64,000 bases of DNA from CBDDYU01 sp965235655 (GTDB lineage Bacteria > Pseudomonadota > Alphaproteobacteria > Pelagibacterales > Pelagibacteraceae), in NCBI GenBank assembly GCA_965235655.1, contig CBDDYU010000001.1, forward strand, positions 310,001-374,000, written 5' to 3'. Below, in pieces: positions 17,569 to 27,327 of this stretch. Under the pieces are notes generated by a model that was not told the origin of the DNA, made no database searches, and saw only the letters and a program-made list of their open reading frames with translations. Position 1 is the stretch's first letter. Every line of letters begins with the position of its first letter. The position numbers were made by a program, and so were the translations under genes.

Positions 17569-19286
17569 TGACAACATTTGATAAATCTAAATTACCTAGT
17601 AGGCACACAACTGTAGGACCGGAAAGAGCTCCTCACCGATCATTTTATTATGCAATGGATTTGACACGCGAAGATGTTGCAAAACCATTTGTTGGTGTTG
17701 TTTCTACATGGAATGAAGCTGCTCCTTGCAATATTGCACTTATGAGACAGGCTCAAAGTGTAAAAAAAGGTGTTTACGATAATATGGGTATGCCAAGAGA
17801 ATTTTGTACCATTACTGTTACAGATGGAATTGCCATGGGTCATGAAGGTATGAAGTCTTCATTAATATCAAGAGAGGTAATAGCTGATTCTACAGAATTA
17901 ACAGTCCGTGGTCACTGTTATGATGCGCTGGTTGGTGTCGCTGGATGTGATAAGTCTTTACCAGGATTAATGATGGCTATGTGTCGTTTGAATGTCCCTA
18001 GTGTTTTTATTTATGGTGGATCAATCCTACCAGGGAAATTTAAGGGCAAAGATGTAACAGTCGTGGATGTGTATGAGGCTGTTGGAATGCACGAAAATGG
18101 AAAAATGACTGATGAAGAATTATTGGAATTAGAATTGCATGCTTGTCCAAGTGCAGGTGCATGCGGTGGTCAATTTACCGCTAATACTATGGCCTGCGTA
18201 TCAGAGGCCATTGGTTTAGCTTTGCCTTATTCATCTGGAACTCCTGCTCCTTACGAAGAAAGAGATAAATATGCTTATGAAAGTGGAAAAGCTGTTATGG
18301 CATTATTAAAAAATAAAATTAGACCAAGAGACATTGTTACAATTGAATCCTTAAAAAATGCAGCTGTTATAGTTGCTGCCACAGGCGGGTCTACCAATGC
18401 AGCTTTACATTTACCTGCTATTGCAAACGAATGTGGTATTAAATTTGATATTATGGATGTCGCAGAAATATTTAAAAAAACTCCATATCTTGCTGATTTA
18501 AAGCCAGGAGGAAAATATGTTGCTAAAGACATGTTTGAAGCTGGAGGCGTTCCTATGCTTCTTAAAACATTATTGGACGGTGGATTTATAAACGGCGATT
18601 GTTTAACCGTCACAGGAAAAACTATGGCTGAAAATTTAAAAGATGTAAAATTTAATAATAATCAAAAAGTCATGCGTCCATTTGATAATCCTATCACGCC
18701 AACGGGTGGGGTAGTTGGATTGCAAGGTAATTTGGCACCAGATGGGGCAATTGTAAAAGTTGCGGGTATGAAAAAACTAAGATTTGAGGGAGTGGCAAAG
18801 TGTTTTGATAGTGAAGAAGAAGCTTTTAAAGCTGTGAAAAGTAAAAATTACAAGAAAGGCGATGTTATAATTATTCGTTATGAAGGACCAAAAGGCGGTC
18901 CTGGAATGAGAGAAATGCTTTCAACTACTGCCGCAATTTATGGACAAGGTTTGGGTGAAGATGTTGCTTTAATTACAGATGGTCGATTCTCTGGCGCAAC
19001 CAGAGGATTTTGTATAGGCCATGTGAGTCCCGAGGCATCCATTGGTGGACCAATAGCTTTATTGAAAGATGGTGATAAAATTATTATTGATGCCGAAAAA
19101 GGAACAATTGATGTTGAGCTAGATAAGAGCGTCCTTGAGAAGAGAAGAGAAGAGTGGAAAGCAAAAGAACCAAATTTCAATAGTGGAACTTTGTGGAAGT
19201 ATAGCCAAACAGTCGGATCAGCAAAAAATGGTGCAGTTACTCACCCTGGTGGCTCAAAAGAAAAAAGTTGTTACGCAGACATATAG
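17568..19286 (+). CDS. ilvD: Dihydroxy-acid dehydratase
   Basis: A 572-residue Fe-S dehydratase that forms the 2-keto acids of valine and isoleucine synthesis. Cluster and active-site blocks are visible: VSTWNEAAPCN near residue 46, VGVAGCDKSLPG, CPSAGACGGQFTANTMA near residue 192, and the C-terminal SGATRGFCIGHVSPE. Base composition is closer to 40% GC than that of its neighbours, consistent with high expression and conservation. It overlaps valS (TAATG) and the next gene (TAGTG). Confidence 0.96.
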   Translation: MTTFDKSKLPSRHTTVGPERAPHRSFYYAMDLTREDVAKPFVGVVSTWNEAAPCNIALMRQAQSVKKGVYDNMGMPREFCTITVTDGIAMGHEGMKSSLISREVIADSTELTVRGHCYDALVGVAGCDKSLPGLMMAMCRLNVPSVFIYGGSILPGKFKGKDVTVVDVYEAVGMHENGKMTDEELLELELHACPSAGACGGQFTANTMACVSEAIGLALPYSSGTPAPYEERDKYAYESGKAVMALLKNKIRPRDIVTIESLKNAAVIVAATGGSTNAALHLPAIANECGIKFDIMDVAEIFKKTPYLADLKPGGKYVAKDMFEAGGVPMLLKTLLDGGFINGDCLTVTGKTMAENLKDVKFNNNQKVMRPFDNPITPTGGVVGLQGNLAPDGAIVKVAGMKKLRFEGVAKCFDSEEEAFKAVKSKNYKKGDVIIIRYEGPKGGPGMREMLSTTAAIYGQGLGEDVALITDGRFSGATRGFCIGHVSPEASIGGPIALLKDGDKIIIDAEKGTIDVELDKSVLEKRREEWKAKEPNFNSGTLWKYSQTVGSAKNGAVTHPGGSKEKSCYADI

Positions 19287-20482
19287 TGAAAATAAAACCA
19301 GTTATATTGTGCGGTGGAGCGGGGACAAGACTATTTCCAAAAAATTATAATAATGACCCCAAACAATTTATAGATTTTGGTGGTTGGAACTTATTTGAAA
19401 AAACTCTTGATAGAGTTAACGACCCTATTTACGATTATCCTTTAATTAGCTCTAATTATAAATATGAAAAAATTATAAAAAAAATATTAAAAAAAAATAA
19501 CATAAAAAAATATAATTTAATTTTAGAACCTTTAAAAAAAAATACTGCTCCAGCAATTTTAGCTTCTGCTTTAATTAAAAATATAAGTGACAAACAGCCG
19601 ATATTATTTTTACCAGCTGATCAATTAATAGATAATAAAAAGTTATTTAATAAAACTGTGAGGGTTAACGCAAAAAATTTAACTAGTAATAATATTTGTA
19701 TCTTTGGTATAAAACCAATTAGTCCTTCGGATCAGTATGGTTATTTTTTAACTAATAAAAACTCCAATTTATTAAAGAAATTTATTGAAAAACCAAAAAT
19801 AAATATCGCTAAAAAAATTATTAAAAAAGGAGCCTACTGGAATTCAGGAATTTTCTTTGTTAGAAAAGACTCTCTTATTTTTCACTATAAAAAATATCAA
19901 AAAAATATTTTTTTTAATTGTAATCAATCTATTCAAAAATTAAAAATAAAGAAATCAACAATTAAGCTTAATAAATTTTACTACAGCAAAGCCAAGGAAA
20001 TATCATTTGATTACGCAATTTTAGAAAATGCAAAACATATATTTGCTGCTAAACTCAAGCTAAATTGGTCGGACTTAGGAAGTTGGAGCTCTATTACTTC
20101 TTTATTTAATAAAATTAAGCATAAATATTACTCAAAAAAAAATACTTTTATTAAACCCTGGGGTAAATATTTTAATTTACATCGTGGCAATTGTTTTTTA
20201 ATTAAAGAACTTGTTGTTAATAAAAATTCTTCGATAAGTTTGCAAAAACATCAACATAGAGCTGAACATTGGACAATTGTGAATGGCAAGCCCAAAATCA
20301 CAATTGATAAAAAAATTATTTTTCCAAAATTATTTCAAACAATTTATATACCGCTTGGTGCGGTGCATAGAGTAGAAAATAATTTCACTACACCCGTCAA
20401 AATAATCGAGGCTCAAGTGGGAAAAATCTTAAAAGAAACAGATATCACTAGATACGTTGATCAGTACGGTAGAATTAAATAA
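19286..20482 (+). CDS. manC: Mannose-1-phosphate guanylyltransferase
   Basis: A 398-residue enzyme that makes GDP-mannose for surface polysaccharide. The N-terminal nucleotidyltransferase domain starts PVILCGGAGTRLFPK with PKQF after it and FIEKPK mid-domain; the C-terminal part is a cupin (KPWGKYFNLHRG, QKHQHRAEHW) of the type II phosphomannose isomerase fold. The usual GGSGTRLWP is here GGAGTRLFP. I chose the GTG that overlaps the ilvD stop (TAGTG) because similarity starts at once. Its 3' end overlaps the convergent xthA by eight bases. Confidence 0.88.
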   Translation: MKIKPVILCGGAGTRLFPKNYNNDPKQFIDFGGWNLFEKTLDRVNDPIYDYPLISSNYKYEKIIKKILKKNNIKKYNLILEPLKKNTAPAILASALIKNISDKQPILFLPADQLIDNKKLFNKTVRVNAKNLTSNNICIFGIKPISPSDQYGYFLTNKNSNLLKKFIEKPKINIAKKIIKKGAYWNSGIFFVRKDSLIFHYKKYQKNIFFNCNQSIQKLKIKKSTIKLNKFYYSKAKEISFDYAILENAKHIFAAKLKLNWSDLGSWSSITSLFNKIKHKYYSKKNTFIKPWGKYFNLHRGNCFLIKELVVNKNSSISLQKHQHRAEHWTIVNGKPKITIDKKIIFPKLFQTIYIPLGAVHRVENNFTTPVKIIEAQVGKILKETDITRYVDQYGRIK

Positions 20483-21248
20483 GTACGCATTTAATAGGAG
20501 CGTGATCTGAAGGTCTTTCATTTCCCCTTGTATATTTGTCAATCTCAATTTTTTTTAAATTACCAAGCATAGTATCCGAGATTAAAAAGTGATCAATTCT
20601 CAAACCTTTGTTTCTTTGCCAAGATCCTTGTTGATAATCCCAGAAAGTGTATTGTTTAGGTTCTTGATTAAATAAACGTAATCCATCCTTAAAACCAAGA
20701 TTTAGCAAATCTCTAAATTTTTTTCTAATTTCTAATTTGAATAATGCATCATTTAACCATTCGTCAGGGTTATCAACATCATTTTCATTTGGTATAACGT
20801 TAAAATCACCTGCAATAATAATATTTTTATTTTTTTTGATTTTTCCTTTAATTAATTTAGTAAATGAATCCATCCATTTTTTCTTGTAATCATACTTTTC
20901 TGTATTGATTGGATTACCATTAGGTAGATAGATTGATATTAGTAGAAAATTATTGTTTTTATAATTTATTTCAGCACAAATATATCTCGATTGTTTTAAA
21001 GGATCTTTAAAATTATTAATATCAATTTCTAATTCTTTTTTAGATATAATCGCGACACCATTATAAGATTTTTGTCCATTGCTATATGAGTAATATCCTT
21101 TTTTTTTAAATTCATCGTGTGGAAAATTTTTATCTTCCGTCTTTATTTCTTGCAGTAACAAAATATCTATTTTTTCTTTTTTTAAGTAGTTAATAACTTG
21201 GTCAACTCTTATTCTTATGGAATTTATATTCCAGCTTGCAATGATCAT
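20475..21248 (-). CDS. xthA: Exodeoxyribonuclease III
   Basis: A 257-residue AP endonuclease/exonuclease of the ExoIII family, acting in base excision repair. Motifs in order: IASWNINSIR at the start, LLQEIKTE (metal-binding Glu), NGVAIIS, IAGDFNVIP, LRIDHFLIS and the terminal SDHAPI with the catalytic His. I chose the ATG at 21248, which overlaps the stop of the upstream erpA-like gene (TAATG); a longer upstream start lies inside that gene. Confidence 0.95.
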   Translation of the reverse strand: MIIASWNINSIRIRVDQVINYLKKEKIDILLLQEIKTEDKNFPHDEFKKKGYYSYSNGQKSYNGVAIISKKELEIDINNFKDPLKQSRYICAEINYKNNNFLLISIYLPNGNPINTEKYDYKKKWMDSFTKLIKGKIKKNKNIIIAGDFNVIPNENDVDNPDEWLNDALFKLEIRKKFRDLLNLGFKDGLRLFNQEPKQYTFWDYQQGSWQRNKGLRIDHFLISDTMLGNLKKIEIDKYTRGNERPSDHAPIKCVLI

Positions 21249-21559
21249 TAAATAGAAAAAGATGTTCCACACCCACAAGAACTTGTGGCTTTAGGATTTA
21301 AGATTTTAAAAGATTTTTCTATTAAGGTATCTACAAAGTCAACTTTTGACCCATCTATTAACGAAAGACTGGTATTATCAATTATTATACTTTCAAATCT
21401 TTGATCATCTTCATTTATGATGTTGTCAATTGAGAATTTGTATTTAAAACCTGAGCAACCACCGCCCTCGATTGTAATTCTAAAAAAACTTTTAGAACTC
21501 TCATTCTTGAGTAGATTTTGAATTTCTAATTTTGCTTTATCTGTTATTTCTAAATTCAT
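21248..21559 (-). CDS. erpA: Iron-sulfur cluster insertion/A-type carrier protein (ErpA/IscA family)
   Basis: A 103-residue HesB/IscA-type carrier. The three conserved cysteines are in GGGCSGFKY and the C-terminal SSCGCGTSF. A-type carriers pass Fe-S clusters to apo-enzymes. Which A-type carrier it is (ErpA, IscA or SufA) is not decided by sequence alone; in alphaproteobacteria the copy next to xthA and dgt is usually called ErpA. I chose the ATG at 21559, where similarity starts; a possible ATG at 21577 adds six residues. It diverges from dgt. Confidence 0.9.
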   Translation of the reverse strand: MNLEITDKAKLEIQNLLKNESSKSFFRITIEGGGCSGFKYKFSIDNIINEDDQRFESIIIDNTSLSLIDGSKVDFVDTLIEKSFKILNPKATSSCGCGTSFSI

Positions 21560-21605
21560 CAGTGTTAGTGTATACATTTCTTACAATATTATATTATTTT
21601 TTTAA

Positions 21606-22742
21606 ATGAATTCTTCTACACTAACTTATAATAGTATTTTGAAACTATACGCCTCAAATGACGTTAATTTTAGAGGAAGAATTTTTTCTGACAGCAAAAA
21701 TTTGTATAGATCTGAATATCAGAGAGATAGAGATAGGGTAATACACACTTCTTCATTTAGGAGGTTAAAGCATAAAACTCAGGTTTTTATTTATCATGAG
21801 GGTGACCATTTTAGAACAAGACTTACTCATTCTTTAGAAGTGTCGCAAATTTCAAGATCGATTGCTAGATACCTTGGTTTGAATGAGGATTTATGTGAAG
21901 TATTAAGTTTAGCGCATGACTTAGGACATACGCCTTTTGGTCATGCTGGTGAGAATGTTTTATCTGAATGTATGAATAATTATGGAAGTTTTGATCATAA
22001 TATCCAATCATTAAGAATTCTTACACTTTTAGAAAATCCTTACGATGATTTTTTAGGCTTAAATTTATCAATTAACACTATTGATGGTCTTTTAAAACAT
22101 AACGGTCCTATCCAAGATAAAAAATTAGTACTTGAGCTGTTACCAGATTTAAATAGTTACAAAATTAATTTTGGTAACCATGGATCACTAGAATCACAAA
22201 TCAGCTCTTTAGCGGATGATATTGCTTACAATAATCACGATATAGACGACGGACTAAGGGCAAATTTTTTTTCAATAGATGAACTAAAAGAAATTCCAAT
22301 TTTACAAAATATTATTAGTGAAACTTTAGAAAAAAACTCTGCTAAAAATAATTATAAATTAATAAGAAAACTAATTGATTATATGGTTACAGATCTCACA
22401 GAAAATACAAAAAAAAATATTCACAAATATAATATTAATAAGATTGAAGATATTTATAATGCAAAATTATCAATTGCGGACTTTACGGAGGATACAAAAA
22501 AACTCATTACTAATATAAAATTATTTCTTCATGAAAAAATGTATAAACATAAGTATATTTTAAAATGGACCAGTAAATCTGAAGAAGTAATAAAATTTTT
22601 GTTTAATTATTATCTTAAAAATTACAATTTATTAGAAAATAAAACAAATAAACTTTTTACTAAAGAAAGAAATATATGTGATTTTATTGCAGGAATGACG
22701 GACAAGTATGCTATTGATCAATATAATAATTTAAATAAATGA
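21606..22742 (+). CDS. dgt: Deoxyguanosinetriphosphate triphosphohydrolase-like protein
   Basis: A 378-residue HD-domain dNTP triphosphohydrolase. The N-terminal block YRSEYQRDRDRVIHTSSFRR is followed by the HD motif (RTRLTHSLEVSQI, then LAHDLGHTPFGHAGE). It removes triphosphate from dNTPs and so affects nucleotide pools. It is the first gene of a plus-strand run that continues to serS and overlaps argS by four bases. Confidence 0.94.
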   Translation: MNSSTLTYNSILKLYASNDVNFRGRIFSDSKNLYRSEYQRDRDRVIHTSSFRRLKHKTQVFIYHEGDHFRTRLTHSLEVSQISRSIARYLGLNEDLCEVLSLAHDLGHTPFGHAGENVLSECMNNYGSFDHNIQSLRILTLLENPYDDFLGLNLSINTIDGLLKHNGPIQDKKLVLELLPDLNSYKINFGNHGSLESQISSLADDIAYNNHDIDDGLRANFFSIDELKEIPILQNIISETLEKNSAKNNYKLIRKLIDYMVTDLTENTKKNIHKYNINKIEDIYNAKLSIADFTEDTKKLITNIKLFLHEKMYKHKYILKWTSKSEEVIKFLFNYYLKNYNLLENKTNKLFTKERNICDFIAGMTDKYAIDQYNNLNK

Positions 22743-24445
22743 GTATTTTTAAGTTCTATAAAGCAAAATTTATTTCCTCATTAACTTCGCAAGGATTTGA
22801 ATTGAATGACTTTAGTGAAAAATTAAGCGTTGATATACCTAAACAAGAAAAATTTGGTGATATTTCATTTAATGCACCTCTTGTACTTTCTTCATCATTG
22901 AAAAAAAATCCTATTATTATAGCCCAAGAAATTTTAGATATTTTTCTAAAGCAATTTAATGAATTCCAGTCTATTGAAGTTGCAAAACCAGGTTTTATTA
23001 ATTTTAAATTTAACAATAATTTTTGGCTTAATTATTTGCTTCAAATTAGTGACGAAAAAAATTTATTAAAAGATCATTCTAAAAAAATTAATATTGAATA
23101 CGTTTCAGCAAATCCAACTGGTCCACTACATGTAGGTCATTGCAGAGGAGCAATATACGGTGATACTTTGGCAAATTTACTAAATTATGTTGGGAATACC
23201 GTTACCAAAGAGTATTATATTAATGATTATGGAAACCAAATTCATATGTTTTCCAAATCAGTGTACGCAAGAATTTTGGAAATTCAAAAATCTATTAAAT
23301 TTGATGCCACATCAGGTCTATATCCAGGAGAATATATTAAGGATATTGCTAAATCGATTATTAAAAAAAAATTAATTATATCTTTTGAAAATTATGATCT
23401 CATTAAAGAGGATCTTGGCAAGTTTGCTATGCAAGAAGCCATGGTAATGATTAAGAATGATTTATTATCACTCGGAATAAAGCATGATCTTTTTGTATCT
23501 GAGACAGATTTAGTAAATAAAAATAACGTAAATAAAGCAATAAAAATACTTGAAGATAAAAATTATATTTATACAGGTGTTTTACCAAAGCCAAAGGGCG
23601 ATGAAAATGAAGACTGGGAACCTAGAGATCAGCTATTGTTTAAATCTACATTGTTCGGAGATGATGTGGATAGAGCATTAAAAAAATCTGATGATACTTG
23701 GACATATTTCGCTAACGATGTTGCATATCATTTATACAAACTAGATAGAGAGTATGATCAATATATTAATATATTAGGAGCTGATCATGCAGGATATTTA
23801 AAGAGACTACAAGCATGTGTTACAGCATTATCTGACAGTAAAGTAAATTTTGTTTGTAAGGTTTGTCAGTTAGTTAAGCTATATAAATCTGGTGAACCTT
23901 ATAAAATGTCTAAAAGGGCTGGAGATTTTATCACTGCTAAAGAATTAGTAGATGCTGTTGGAAAAGATGCGGTCCGTTTTATGATGATTTATAGAAGTAA
24001 TGATAGTCAATTAGATTTTGACTTTGATTTGGTAACTGAAAAGTCAAAAGAAAACCCTGTTTTTTACGTACAGTATGCGACCGCTAGAATTAATTCAATA
24101 TTGCGAAAAGTAAAAGTAGACAATAATCAAATTACTAAAGATGATTTGAGCTTACTGAATTCATCTTATGAATTAGAAATTATTAAAAAATTATCTGTAT
24201 GGCCAAAATGTTTAGAGTTATCAGCAGTTAATTTGGAGCCACACAGAATTCCATATTATTTATATGAACTTTCATCAATGTTTCATTCTTATTGGAATTT
24301 AGGAAAAGAAAATAATGATTTTAAAATTGTAGACAATCCAAATATAAATTTAGTGAAAGCTAGAGTGTTTTTAATTAATAAAATTTTATTAATATTAAAA
24401 TCTGGATTGTCAATTTTAAATGTTTCGGCTCCAGAAACTATGTAA
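22739..24445 (+). CDS. argS: Arginyl-tRNA synthetase
   Basis: A 568-residue class I synthetase. The N-terminal Add-1 domain contains KFGDISFNAPLVLS; the HIGH motif is HVGH in SANPTGPLHVGHCRGAIYGD near residue 128; GADHAGYLKR and the KMSK block PYKMSKRAGDFI follow; the helical anticodon domain ends the protein. It is coupled to dgt (ATGA overlap), and its final base is shared with the next start (TAATG). Confidence 0.96.
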   Translation: MSIFKFYKAKFISSLTSQGFELNDFSEKLSVDIPKQEKFGDISFNAPLVLSSSLKKNPIIIAQEILDIFLKQFNEFQSIEVAKPGFINFKFNNNFWLNYLLQISDEKNLLKDHSKKINIEYVSANPTGPLHVGHCRGAIYGDTLANLLNYVGNTVTKEYYINDYGNQIHMFSKSVYARILEIQKSIKFDATSGLYPGEYIKDIAKSIIKKKLIISFENYDLIKEDLGKFAMQEAMVMIKNDLLSLGIKHDLFVSETDLVNKNNVNKAIKILEDKNYIYTGVLPKPKGDENEDWEPRDQLLFKSTLFGDDVDRALKKSDDTWTYFANDVAYHLYKLDREYDQYINILGADHAGYLKRLQACVTALSDSKVNFVCKVCQLVKLYKSGEPYKMSKRAGDFITAKELVDAVGKDAVRFMMIYRSNDSQLDFDFDLVTEKSKENPVFYVQYATARINSILRKVKVDNNQITKDDLSLLNSSYELEIIKKLSVWPKCLELSAVNLEPHRIPYYLYELSSMFHSYWNLGKENNDFKIVDNPNINLVKARVFLINKILLILKSGLSILNVSAPETM

Positions 24446-24702
24446 TGTATTTGAAAGTATTTAAAATTATTTCTTTCTTAGTTTTTATTATTTTTTTTTA
24501 TTTTCACATCTCCTTTTATGTATCGGATACATTCAAAAATCATGTTAAGGTTTCTAGAAAAAATCATGACCAATTTATTGAAAATTTCAGTAAAAATCTG
24601 AATATAATTCCATCTAAATTAGAGTATAAAAAATTTATAGATAATTCTGAATATTTTAAAAAAATTGAAAAACAGCCAAAATTCTGGGAGCTTTTAAAAT
24701 AA
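24445..24702 (+). CDS. Small single-pass membrane protein of unknown function between argS and nagZ
   Basis: An 85-residue protein with one membrane segment (about residues 7-27) and a charged periplasmic-like tail. I do not recognise a domain. In many alphaproteobacteria the gene between argS and nagZ encodes a SPOR-domain cell-division protein with an N-terminal anchor. Here only an anchor and about 55 residues remain, with no SPOR-like repeat. It overlaps both neighbours by one base (TAATG), so it is part of the operon and probably translated. Confidence 0.65.
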   Translation: MYLKVFKIISFLVFIIFFYFHISFYVSDTFKNHVKVSRKNHDQFIENFSKNLNIIPSKLEYKKFIDNSEYFKKIEKQPKFWELLK

Positions 24703-25649
24703 TGACAAATAATAATATTAAGCCAATTATTGTAGGTATTGAAAGTAAATCTTTATCGAAAAAAGAATACTTATTATTTAAAAAAAATTTACCTATAGGA
24801 TATATAATATTTTCTAGAAATATTGAAAATATCAATCAATTAAAATCTCTTATTCAGCAATTAAAATCAATTAATAAGCGACACAAAGCAATTATTATGA
24901 TTGATCATGAGGGTGGGAGAGTAAATCGTTTAAATAAAATTTTAAACCAAGATAAATACACAGCTAAATATTTTGGTGATCTTTATAGTAATAATAAAAA
25001 ACAATTTAATACTGAAATAAAAAAATTTGTTACATGTAACTCAAATATTTTTAATTATATTGGTGTAAATTTAGTTGCTGCTCCAGTATTAGATTTGTTT
25101 TATAGCAATAAGTCTAAAATAGTTGGTGATAGGTCTTATTCAAGCAATGTAAAAATAGTCAAACATATTGGAAAGCTAATAATTGAAGAATACAAAAAGT
25201 ATAATATTAAAACTATAGCCAAGCATGCTCCTGGCCATGGTTTAGCTACCGTTGATTCTCATTTTTCTTTACCAGTAGTTAATCATTCAAAATCTTATCT
25301 TTTTAACAATGATTTTAAAACATTCTATCAAATCAAATCAGATTTTTTAATGACAGCTCACATTTTATATAAAAATGTAGACTCTAAAAATTTAGCAACT
25401 TTTTCTCATCAGATTATAAAAAAAATTTTAAAAAAAAAATTATCCTTCAAGGGGTTAATTATGACTGATGACATATGCATGAAAGCATTAACGGGATCTG
25501 TAATGAGTAGGGCAAATAAATCCTTAAAGGCTGGATGTGATTTAGTGCTTCATTGCAATGGCAATTACGATGAAATGAATAAATTGTTAGTTGGATTACC
25601 CACAATTTCTCCTAAATTGTTTAAAAAAATTAATAAAATCTTTAATTAA
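24702..25649 (+). CDS. nagZ: Beta-N-acetylhexosaminidase
   Basis: A 315-residue glycoside hydrolase family 3 enzyme that removes N-acetylglucosamine from cytoplasmic peptidoglycan fragments. Family blocks: IMIDHEGGRVNRL near residue 66, GDRSYSSN, the catalytic-loop KHAPGHGLATVDSH near residue 168, and IMTDDICMKAL with the nucleophile Asp. Slightly shorter than Escherichia coli NagZ because of short loops. It sits in the conserved argS-x-nagZ-scpA order. Confidence 0.93.
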   Translation: MTNNNIKPIIVGIESKSLSKKEYLLFKKNLPIGYIIFSRNIENINQLKSLIQQLKSINKRHKAIIMIDHEGGRVNRLNKILNQDKYTAKYFGDLYSNNKKQFNTEIKKFVTCNSNIFNYIGVNLVAAPVLDLFYSNKSKIVGDRSYSSNVKIVKHIGKLIIEEYKKYNIKTIAKHAPGHGLATVDSHFSLPVVNHSKSYLFNNDFKTFYQIKSDFLMTAHILYKNVDSKNLATFSHQIIKKILKKKLSFKGLIMTDDICMKALTGSVMSRANKSLKAGCDLVLHCNGNYDEMNKLLVGLPTISPKLFKKINKIFN

Positions 25650-25674
25650 CAATGATTATTTAGTAGGGTTTTTT

Positions 25675-26421
25675 ATGCCCGAGAATCATAGTGAACTCTT
25701 AAGTAATAATTTTAAATTACACATCAATAATTACGAAGGACCCCTAGAATTGCTTTTGGATATGGCAAAATCGCAAAAAGTTGATTTAATGGAAATTTCA
25801 ATAGTTCAATTAGCTGATCAATACATTGATTATGTGGAAAAATTAAAAGATAATTTAGAATTAGCTGCTGATTTTTTAGTCATGGCAGCATGGCTAGCAT
25901 ATTTAAAATCTAGATTATTATTACCAGAAGTTGGAGATGATGATTTTTCAGCAATAAAAATGGCTGAAAAATTAAAATTACAACTTAGGAAGCTAGAAAG
26001 CATTAGGTTACTTTCTGATCAGCTCATGAGTAAACCAAAATTAGGGTTTGAAGTCTTTATGAGAGCAATGAGAGAGGGCATTAAACCAATTAATAAATCA
26101 GAATATTCTGTTTCTCTTTATGAATTAATAAAATCTTATGCGGATTTTAAAAGAAGAGAAAATTTTTCATCAATTAATATTTCTAAACTACCAGTATATA
26201 CAATGGAAGAAGCTATCAAAACTATTACAATGCTTTTTGAAAAAATTAAGGAATGGTGTGAAATTAAAACTATTATACCTAAAAATTTTCTAAAATCTAA
26301 AAAATTAAAAAAATCTGGGTTAGCCGGAACATTTGCAGCAAGTCTTGAACTTGTTAGAGAAGGAAAACTTTTAGTTAAACAGGAAAATATTTTTGATAAA
26401 ATATTTATAAAATCAAAATAA
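25675..26421 (+). CDS. scpA: Segregation and condensation protein A
   Basis: A 248-residue kleisin that bridges Smc heads. The N-terminal block NYEGPLELLLDMAKSQKVDL and AADFLVMAAWLAYLKSRLLLP are diagnostic. I chose the ATG at 25675, with a GTAGGG ribosome-binding site seven bases upstream; upstream in-frame starts would lie within nagZ. scpB follows after one base, so both condensin partners come from one message. Confidence 0.94.
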   Translation: MPENHSELLSNNFKLHINNYEGPLELLLDMAKSQKVDLMEISIVQLADQYIDYVEKLKDNLELAADFLVMAAWLAYLKSRLLLPEVGDDDFSAIKMAEKLKLQLRKLESIRLLSDQLMSKPKLGFEVFMRAMREGIKPINKSEYSVSLYELIKSYADFKRRENFSSINISKLPVYTMEEAIKTITMLFEKIKEWCEIKTIIPKNFLKSKKLKKSGLAGTFAASLELVREGKLLVKQENIFDKIFIKSK

Positions 26422-26422
26422 A

Positions 26423-27088
26423 ATGAAAAATGATTATTTAAAAGATAAAAAAATTATTGAAGCTTTTTTATTTGCTGCTGATGAGCCACTTGATATGGAA
26501 ACATTGCAGTCGAAGGTAAGCAAAGCTACTGATGTGCTAAAAATAGTTGAAGAATTGCAAAATGAATACAAAGATAGAGGTATTAATTTAATAAAACTTG
26601 CTAATAAATGGTCTTTCAGAACTTCCATTGATTTAGCTGATCAGTTAAGAGAGGAAGTAACAAGTCAAAAAAAACTTTCCAAAGCAGCAATTGAGACTTT
26701 GGCAATTATTGCATATCATCAACCGGTTACAAGATCTGAAATTGAAGAGATTAGAGGTGTCTCTTTTAGTACAGGAACTATGGAAGTATTATTTGAACTA
26801 GGATGGGTAAAACCAGCTGGCAGAAAAGATATCCCTGGAAAGCCGCTAGCGTATGGTACTTCTGAGAAGTTTTTAAGTCATTTTAACCTTAACTCTCTTG
26901 AAGACCTACCTAATTCTGATGAGCTTATGGCTGCAGGTTTAATAGATAGTAGAGTTGACAGCAGCATATTTGGTACAAATAAATTTGCAAAAGAAGAAGA
27001 AAATGAAAACTTAAAAGAAAACATTTTTAGTAATATTGATGATATGATTAGCGATACCTTGAAAAATGAGGGAGATACAAAAAATTAA
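26423..27088 (+). CDS. scpB: Segregation and condensation protein B
   Basis: A 221-residue winged-helix protein that binds ScpA as a dimer in the Smc complex. Family blocks: IIEAFLFAADEPL at the start, AALETLAIIAYHQPVTRSEIE-like sequence near residue 88 (here AIETLAIIAYHQPVTRSEIE), EIRGVSFSTGT and GRKDIPGKPLAYGTSEKFL. The acidic tail is low in complexity. It follows scpA by one base. Confidence 0.95.
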   Translation: MKNDYLKDKKIIEAFLFAADEPLDMETLQSKVSKATDVLKIVEELQNEYKDRGINLIKLANKWSFRTSIDLADQLREEVTSQKKLSKAAIETLAIIAYHQPVTRSEIEEIRGVSFSTGTMEVLFELGWVKPAGRKDIPGKPLAYGTSEKFLSHFNLNSLEDLPNSDELMAAGLIDSRVDSSIFGTNKFAKEEENENLKENIFSNIDDMISDTLKNEGDTKN

Positions 27089-27126
27089 AGATTGTTTTTT
27101 TAAGTAATACTAGTTAATATAAATTT

Positions 27127-27321
27127 ATGAGCATTGGTTTTTGGCAGATAGTTATAGTTGTTGTACTTGTGGTCCTTCTGTTTGGAAGAGGCAAAATTTC
27201 TGACCTTATGGGTGATGTTGCTAAAGGTATTAAAAGCTTTAAAAAAGGCATGTCATCTGTTGATGATATTTCTGAAGATAAAACCCTGTCAAATAAAGAT
27301 AACAATAAATCCGAAAGTTAA
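27127..27321 (+). CDS. tatA: Sec-independent (Tat) translocase protein TatA
   Basis: A 64-residue protein with one N-terminal membrane helix ending in LLFGRGKISDLMGDVAKGIKS-like hinge and amphipathic helix, the hallmark of TatA. It forms the Tat pore for folded proteins. First of the tatABC set; a possible Tat substrate, the M48 lipoprotein, is encoded at 40.8 kb. Confidence 0.93.
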   Translation: MSIGFWQIVIVVVLVVLLFGRGKISDLMGDVAKGIKSFKKGMSSVDDISEDKTLSNKDNNKSES

Positions 27322-27327
27322 TCTGTA

